A DNA stretch of 64,000 bases from Armillaria gallica (lineage: Eukaryota > Basidiomycota > Agaricomycetes > Agaricales > Physalacriaceae): assembly GCA_037576215.1 (NCBI GenBank), contig JBANDB010000004.1, forward strand, positions 1,054,001-1,118,000. Reading direction: 5' to 3'. Position numbers and translations under genes: made by a program. Below are positions 58,600 through 64,000 of this stretch, piece by piece (within the stretch, counting starts at the first letter, position 1; each line of letters starts with the position of its first letter). The notes beneath the pieces are model-generated. The model did no database searches. It was given only the letters and a program-made list of their open reading frames with translations, and was not told where the DNA came from.

Positions 58600-60180
58600 C
58601 ATCAAGGTTGACTGTATATGGGAATTAGTTTATCAGTCATTCTTGGTCATAGGATCATCTTGATCATCAGCTGGAACAAGCTCCATGAGCTAGAATGTTA
58701 CTGACACTGTGACCTCCATCAGGAGATCCAAAGGTATCTGCTCCACAGTCTCTGAATTGATGTGAATATTGATCACTTTGCCAATTTCTAGAAACAACAT
58801 CCTCTTGCATCAGAAGAGAGCAGCAACTGGCTTGTTCAACATCAGAGACAGCTTTCCAAAGACTGAGTCATAATCAATGATACCATTGGAGGTGGAGACA
58901 TTAAAGCACCCTAACTCTTAGACACATTTCAGTCAGTGTGTAGAACTTGGTTGCTTGCAGTATTTTGATCACATACCTAATGCTCAAGCCTTGTTAACCT
59001 TCACACCATTGAGCATGATATATTTATCATGCCACACTGAAGGGGAGTCGTTATGTACATCATCCAACTCATCTACAAGCATATCCTTGAGTTCATATGA
59101 GCAAGAGGTAGATAAGATCAAGGGAGCTGCCTCATCCACCACCACAATTAGCTGGGCATCTTCTAACTCCTCTGGTTCAATCTTGTTGTCATCCTCAACT
59201 CTGCCCTGGTGCACAATCAAGGTGCCAAATGGTCAGAGTATATTTATCTCCACTGTATTGTTAAGTGATGAGATCATTTCTCTGATCTCCAGCATCTTTT
59301 CAATGGCCATGTCTTTTCCAAGACACCATGCAGTTTGTAATAAAACCCATCTCAAAGACATGTCTCCTTTCCATGCCAAAGGTGTCAGATGATCTTTGTT
59401 CAATGGAACAGGTTTTAAGTCTCAAGTCACTGCAGGGAGCCTTAAATGTCAGGGGCCATGGTCCCACTCTAGATATCACACAAGAATATTAGCAACTTCT
59501 GTTGTGCCAGTTCAACAAGTAACTAGCTGCAGCAGATCAATGTTTGCATTGTTCCCAACTATGGTGTGCAGAATACCAAACAGCTTTTCTAGACTGTTGG
59601 TTCTGAGTAGAATGAGATGGAAGAGCCCTTCTGGATTGTCTACCTTCCCTATTGCAACACAGAAGTATGTGTTCTTGATCATTATCATGATGTCCACAAA
59701 GAAAAGAGTTGGAAAGAAATCCTTCTTTGCAGCACAGAACAGGATCCAGTTCATGTGAGCAGCTGTGCTAAGGTGCTGAAGTTCCTTAGAGAGAGTGAAA
59801 TCAACACAAATGTATGAAAGGAGATGCTGGAATAGTCGTCCAAAATTACATGCTGCATTAAATCCTGGCTTATCCACAGCAGCTTCTGGGAGTGACTATA
59901 TATCCTTGAGAAGGTCATACAACAGTTTCACATCCTGCTTGTCATCTGGCTTGAATAGATAGCAAATATGTGTCTTGGAATGTCTCTCAGCTCAAAAATG
60001 GGCTTTAATAACAGACAGAGTAATGTGGATATTAAAAATACTGATGCTATGGATTAGTAGATTATGAATGCATTTGAAGACATGCCAATAGTCTTTATCT
60101 GCTGTAATATCACCTTCACCAAGGGGAAAATTCATCAAGGGGAGCTTTGATGGAGATATGTGTGAACTGAGGCTAGACTG
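58600..60180 (-). pseudogene. Decayed member of a multi-copy Agaricomycete gene family (LEKLFGI-motif protein)
   Basis: Read right to left, broken frames follow in order. They are LSKELQHLSTAAHMNWILF, FVDIMIMIKNTYFCVAIGKV and LEKLFGILHTIVGNNANIDL (59877-59512), an acidic stretch EDDNKIEPEELEDAQLIVVV (~59200), and IHINSETVEQIPLDLLMEVT (~58760). I recognise this order and the motif LEKLFGI(L/A)RT from a large family of uncharacterised, probably transposon-derived proteins in mushroom genomes. Stops such as TAG/TGA at former CGA/CAG sites and the loss of nearly all CpG show long decay. Function unknown; a transposase-related role is a guess. Confidence 0.55.
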
Positions 60181-61850
60181 AAACAAGAGCTTATGTCAGA
60201 ATGTGAGATTGACTAATGTGCTTTCTCTTTTTGTCTCACTATCAGAGGTAATGGATAATGTTCAAACAGTAGTGATGTCTTTCTGTTTTGTGAGTGCATC
60301 TAAGATTGTCTGGATAATATAAACATGCTCTTGTCCACTTTCCCATTTGCAGGTGCCAGACACAAGGATGGGACATGCACTGTTCATGCACTTGTCATTG
60401 CTAAGAAGACATACAGCACTGACAGTAGCCTACACCATCCAGTAGTGTCAGCTGCATGCCAGCCCCTGATTCTTCCCCTTTATCCAGATTATGCCGGACA
60501 AGGAGCCTATTTATTTCCAATCACAATAAAATATTTATAATTCCGGCTAAAATTGAGCAGCTGCACTACATTGAACAAGGCACTCTCTATGTGACCCTCT
60601 GAGGAAGGAAGTACTTTTGTTCAAATTGATACTGCCACTTGAAAGAGACACAATAAGGTCATCATCAAACAGCTCTGAAGCATCTTCACGTGTGGCAGCC
60701 ACAATGTCCAACTGTCACACGAGCTTTGCAAAATGTGGCAGCGACATCAGAGCAGATCAAAACAGAAAGATATAGCCATACCAAGAAACCATTTCTTTTT
60801 GATACATTGACATCAGTCTTCAAAGCACACACAGCGTAGTCCAAAAACAATAAAATGTACCACGTTTCAATCACAAAACCAATTGTAGGTGTCGGGAGGG
60901 TGTGCACACTTCTAGTACTATTTGAGGCCACATCGATTTTCAGTCCGAATATCCGCTTCTTTACTTTCAACTGTCATCATGGCTCCCTATTGTCCTGCAT
61001 CCTCAACTACCTATAAAACTCACTACAGGATCCCATACTTGTGTAGGCATTTTGTTTTCTTGCTCTACACTACCTGACCTGACTGAACACTTCTCTTCCA
61101 GCCATCAAACTGTACAAACAATCTCCATTACACAACAGGTCTGGTCCTCAAACGAATTACCCCACCGGAATCTCACTCCTGTTGAGTCTCGAATATCTGG
61201 CACCAACGACTGCCTCTCTTTAATCCTAACTATGAGAGCTCTCTTATCCTGAGATGACAACAAGTATTGTTCGACTTTGAACTCTTTTCATGTGCCAGTG
61301 CAAAGGGAAGAAGACAATAACAACAATGATGGTGTGTTGTTTCCCTGGGAGGACAGACAGACACTCATAGCTGATCTCTCACATGATGGGTGAGTATTGA
61401 CGCACTTATATCCAGGTTTTCCAGTTCTCAAAGCCCCTAAGCTGTGTCAAATCAGACGATGATGAAAACGCTCTCAAGCTCATTGAGTCACTTGCAAACT
61501 CTTTTATACACTAGTATTCAAATTTATTCTCGTTGACGACATTGTGCAGACCCTTGTTCCTACTGTCAGATGTGTCAAGGAAGCTCACCACATTCTCAAC
61601 ACTCATGTCAGATGCCTTCGGTAAGGGACTTTGGAATGTCGGCCCCCAACAACACTCAAGGTGAATGGCAGGGAATCTTGTTCAAAAGAAAGGACATGAT
61701 ATTAAGGTGCTGAATGCTAAAACATGGAACACAGAGTGTTGTTGCTGAGCAACTAAAACATCATTGATGTCTACAACAGAGCCATCTGCACGCAAGAAGA
61801 AGTTAGCAAGGGAAGCTATCAGATATTAAACACCCACTAATATACAAGGC
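60181..61850. other. No recognisable gene; mixed CpG content
   Basis: CpG sites reappear at about 60670-61250, which suggests a separate insertion. No ends or repeats could be matched. Confidence 0.35.
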
Positions 61851-63809
61851 TGTCCTAAAATAAAGAACTCTGTTAGTGCATGCTACAAACACATATTGCA
61901 TACATACAGAGAGCTGAATTTCACCTTCGTGAGGTTGACCATCGACGACGACTCTTTTATAGCTGAGGGATTGTCACCGGCTGAAACAGATGGCCTAAAC
62001 CTGTCTAAGACTTAGCGGGGACTATCGGGAGGAGAAGTTAAGTTTAGAAGATCAAGCATGTGAAACCAAATAGCACCAACTAGCCCCTGCCAACACCCTA
62101 TGGTGGTTGATCGGTCGCTTACCCTTTGATAAACACCCTCTCTGTTCCTCTCTACTATCGGAAAGAATCAGGGATGATACTCTGTTAGAGCCAATTAAAA
62201 TAGACGTGTGGGAATATCTCACCTCAGAAGCAAAATAGATTTTGTCATCATCAATCCTTTTGAACATTGCATCTATGTTCTCACTGCTGCAAAACTCAAG
62301 AGATGTGTGATGCACATGCTCTCAGCACATACCCAGGAAGAAATTGGTCTTATGGTCCCAGCACATCTTTTCTCAACAGTGATCTCATCCAGCATCAAGA
62401 TCATATGGACAACTGGATTCTGTGGGAGAGTATAAAGTGATTCCAGGATGGGTTAGATGCTCTCAAAGCATGCCATTATGTTCAACTCTATCCCATTAAC
62501 AGTAGGAAGGCTGTATGAGGGTCAAATTGGCAAAACTGTAGAGTGCCCACAAATTGTAGTCATTCCAGGGAGGTTGAGTGCATGGTGAGCAATCTCAGCT
62601 AGGTGAATACCACCTAATTGCCAAAACAGCACAGCAAGCATCTCCTCCTCAGTAAATGATTTTGAGTGATATATATCTCTTACAGCAGCTTTGTACATCT
62701 CCAGAATGTCTTGAGTGCCCCTTCCTCAGCTCAAAGCCACATGCATGAGTTGTTCCATGTTCATATAATTCCCATTGCTGATTTGCCACATCAGTCATTT
62801 ATAATCTTCTGGTGCTGTAGCATGACCCAAGAGCTTTCACTCTAAATTCAAATGGATTAGATTCAGCACATTGATCTTCTGATCCTTCTGGTGAATGATA
62901 TCGATAATCCTGCTGAACTCTTGGTATGCCAACACCAAGTTTTCATGTACACCCTTCTATATCCATTTTTCAATTCCTTGCACCTTCTTGTCTTCCCACA
63001 ATGCTTGGCAGTTTTCACAAATCCAAGTATCATCATGAACCTGAATTTGGGTACACACTTGAAATAAAGAGCAAAAATACCATGTCATGTCTCGTAATCC
63101 CAGAGAAGTGACAGAATTTGGTGTAGTGTGAATGGGTACACTAAGTGTGCAGATGGGTGATCTGGTAGTTGAAGTTTGCATCCCTTGCACTGGTGTGTAG
63201 CATCCACAGCTAACTTCTCAGCAGAATGGTGGCCTCGAGTTGGGCTGGCATCAATCTCAATCACCTCAACAGTGTGGGCATCTACTCCATCAAGTCATGA
63301 TGAACTCTGGGCAGTGCCAGTGGACAGGCTTGATGATGATAATTCTGCTGGCAGTCCAGGCAAGCTTATATGGTAAGATTAACTTTGGATGTTGAGATAT
63401 GAATATTCGACACTCACATCAACTTTATAGCATGTATCAGATCATCAATTCTTGGATGAAATAAAGCCAGATCAACACCTCACTTTTCTGTAAAGTAGAG
63501 AACAAGGTGGCAGAAGTCAAGTAAGCTGCAACCTTTCCTGTGAACCATGATATCAAGCTGACTATCATCTTTCCTTCAAAATGTACAGTGTATGATGCCA
63601 TTCAAAACCTCTTCCCACAGATCCTTGCTTGCAATAGAAGGATCATCCAGAAGTACTGGATTACTTCCAAATGCTCTGAGACCATTGTCTGACCCAAGAC
63701 CAACATCAGAAACAACAGAAATGAGATGAGGTATAAGTTTCTCTAACTTGTCCAAAGGTCCACATAGATTGACTATGCATTCACCAGGTTGAGATAAAGA
63801 GGGCACCAA
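61851..63809 (-). pseudogene. Probable upstream part of the decayed LEKLFGI-family gene or a second such copy
   Basis: Minus-strand fragments include DDDKIYFASEVRYSHTSILI (~62260) and CKGCKLQLPD with WHGIFALYFKCVPKFRF-like pieces (~63180-63030), which look like parts of the same family's N-terminal half. The frame at 63809-63576 gives CGPLDKLEKLIPHLISVV. All are separated by stops, and a CpG-richer segment (61840-62210) interrupts them. Continuity with 58600-60180 is an inference from order and strand. Confidence 0.35.
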
Positions 63810-64000
63810 TAAAGGTACACTAGTCTAGTTAATGAGCAAAGGAGCAGATATGGTAGGTGGGACAATCTTGGCTTTTGGACACAGAAAGCCTGCCAAGCTT
63901 GACTGGGTTTTTCTAAATTCTACATCATGAGCTCAAGCATTGTCAATACATTTCTTGGACAAGATATGGCAATCTCTGAGATTCAAAAGACCTCCTGGCC
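63810..64000. other. No recognisable gene
   Basis: CpG-poor DNA to the window edge. Confidence 0.4.

Noticed and set aside
1..64000. Bacterial defence or phage system
   Set aside because: Introns, retrotransposons and HET genes identify fungal nuclear DNA; no prokaryotic gene was found.

Overview
The window is a transposon-rich, gene-poor stretch of nuclear DNA from a filamentous basidiomycete, most likely an Agaricomycete (mushroom-forming fungus). The grounds are short spliceosomal introns of 57-60 bp with GT..AG ends, a three-member family of HET-domain genes of the Agaricomycete type, fungal Ty3/gypsy and Ty1/copia retrotransposons, and nested DNA transposons. No bacterial operons, rRNA or tRNA genes were seen.

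Layout. (1) 1 to ~13065: a very large Ty3/gypsy element on the + strand whose 5' end lies outside the window. It has gag and protease fused to a ~1,400-residue region of unknown function, a separate pol frame, a third ORF downstream of pol, and a 3' LTR. It is dead: five in-frame stops interrupt gag and pol, all TGA and all where CGA (Arg) is expected. (2) ~13066-14175: the right part of a DNA transposon packed with AACGCA/TGCGTT motifs, ending in the promoter of HET gene A. (3) 14316-16103, 26771-28533 and 43658-45439: HET paralogues A, C and B, each with a 22-23 codon first coding exon followed by one small intron. A and C are intact; B is truncated by a CGA-to-TGA stop. (4) The sequence after HET A (16.1-23.7 kb) and after HET B (45.4-48.6 kb) is one duplicated block. 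Copy A carries two later insertions, one of which contains kinase-like remnants (17.3-19.1 kb) that also occur at 37.05-39.1 kb. (5) 29970-36114: a complete member of the AACGCA transposon family with terminal inverted repeats and a 9-bp target duplication. Its fourth base is the insertion site of an intact Ty1/copia element (29974-34783) with apparently identical LTRs and one 1,434-codon ORF. (6) From about 45.4 kb to the end the DNA is mostly strongly CpG-poor and decayed. It holds a possible small secreted protein gene, a CpG-richer insertion block, a 760-bp CACTA-type foldback element (57243-58002), and remnants of large Agaricomycete-specific repetitive gene families on the minus strand.

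The genes do not form a pathway. The common theme is cell-death/recognition genes of the HET class amplified by segmental duplication within a transposon graveyard, with CpG-to-TpG decay (as from deamination of methylated cytosine) as the main mutational force. The most unusual object is the gypsy element with its giant gag-protease-X ORF and its post-pol ORF.
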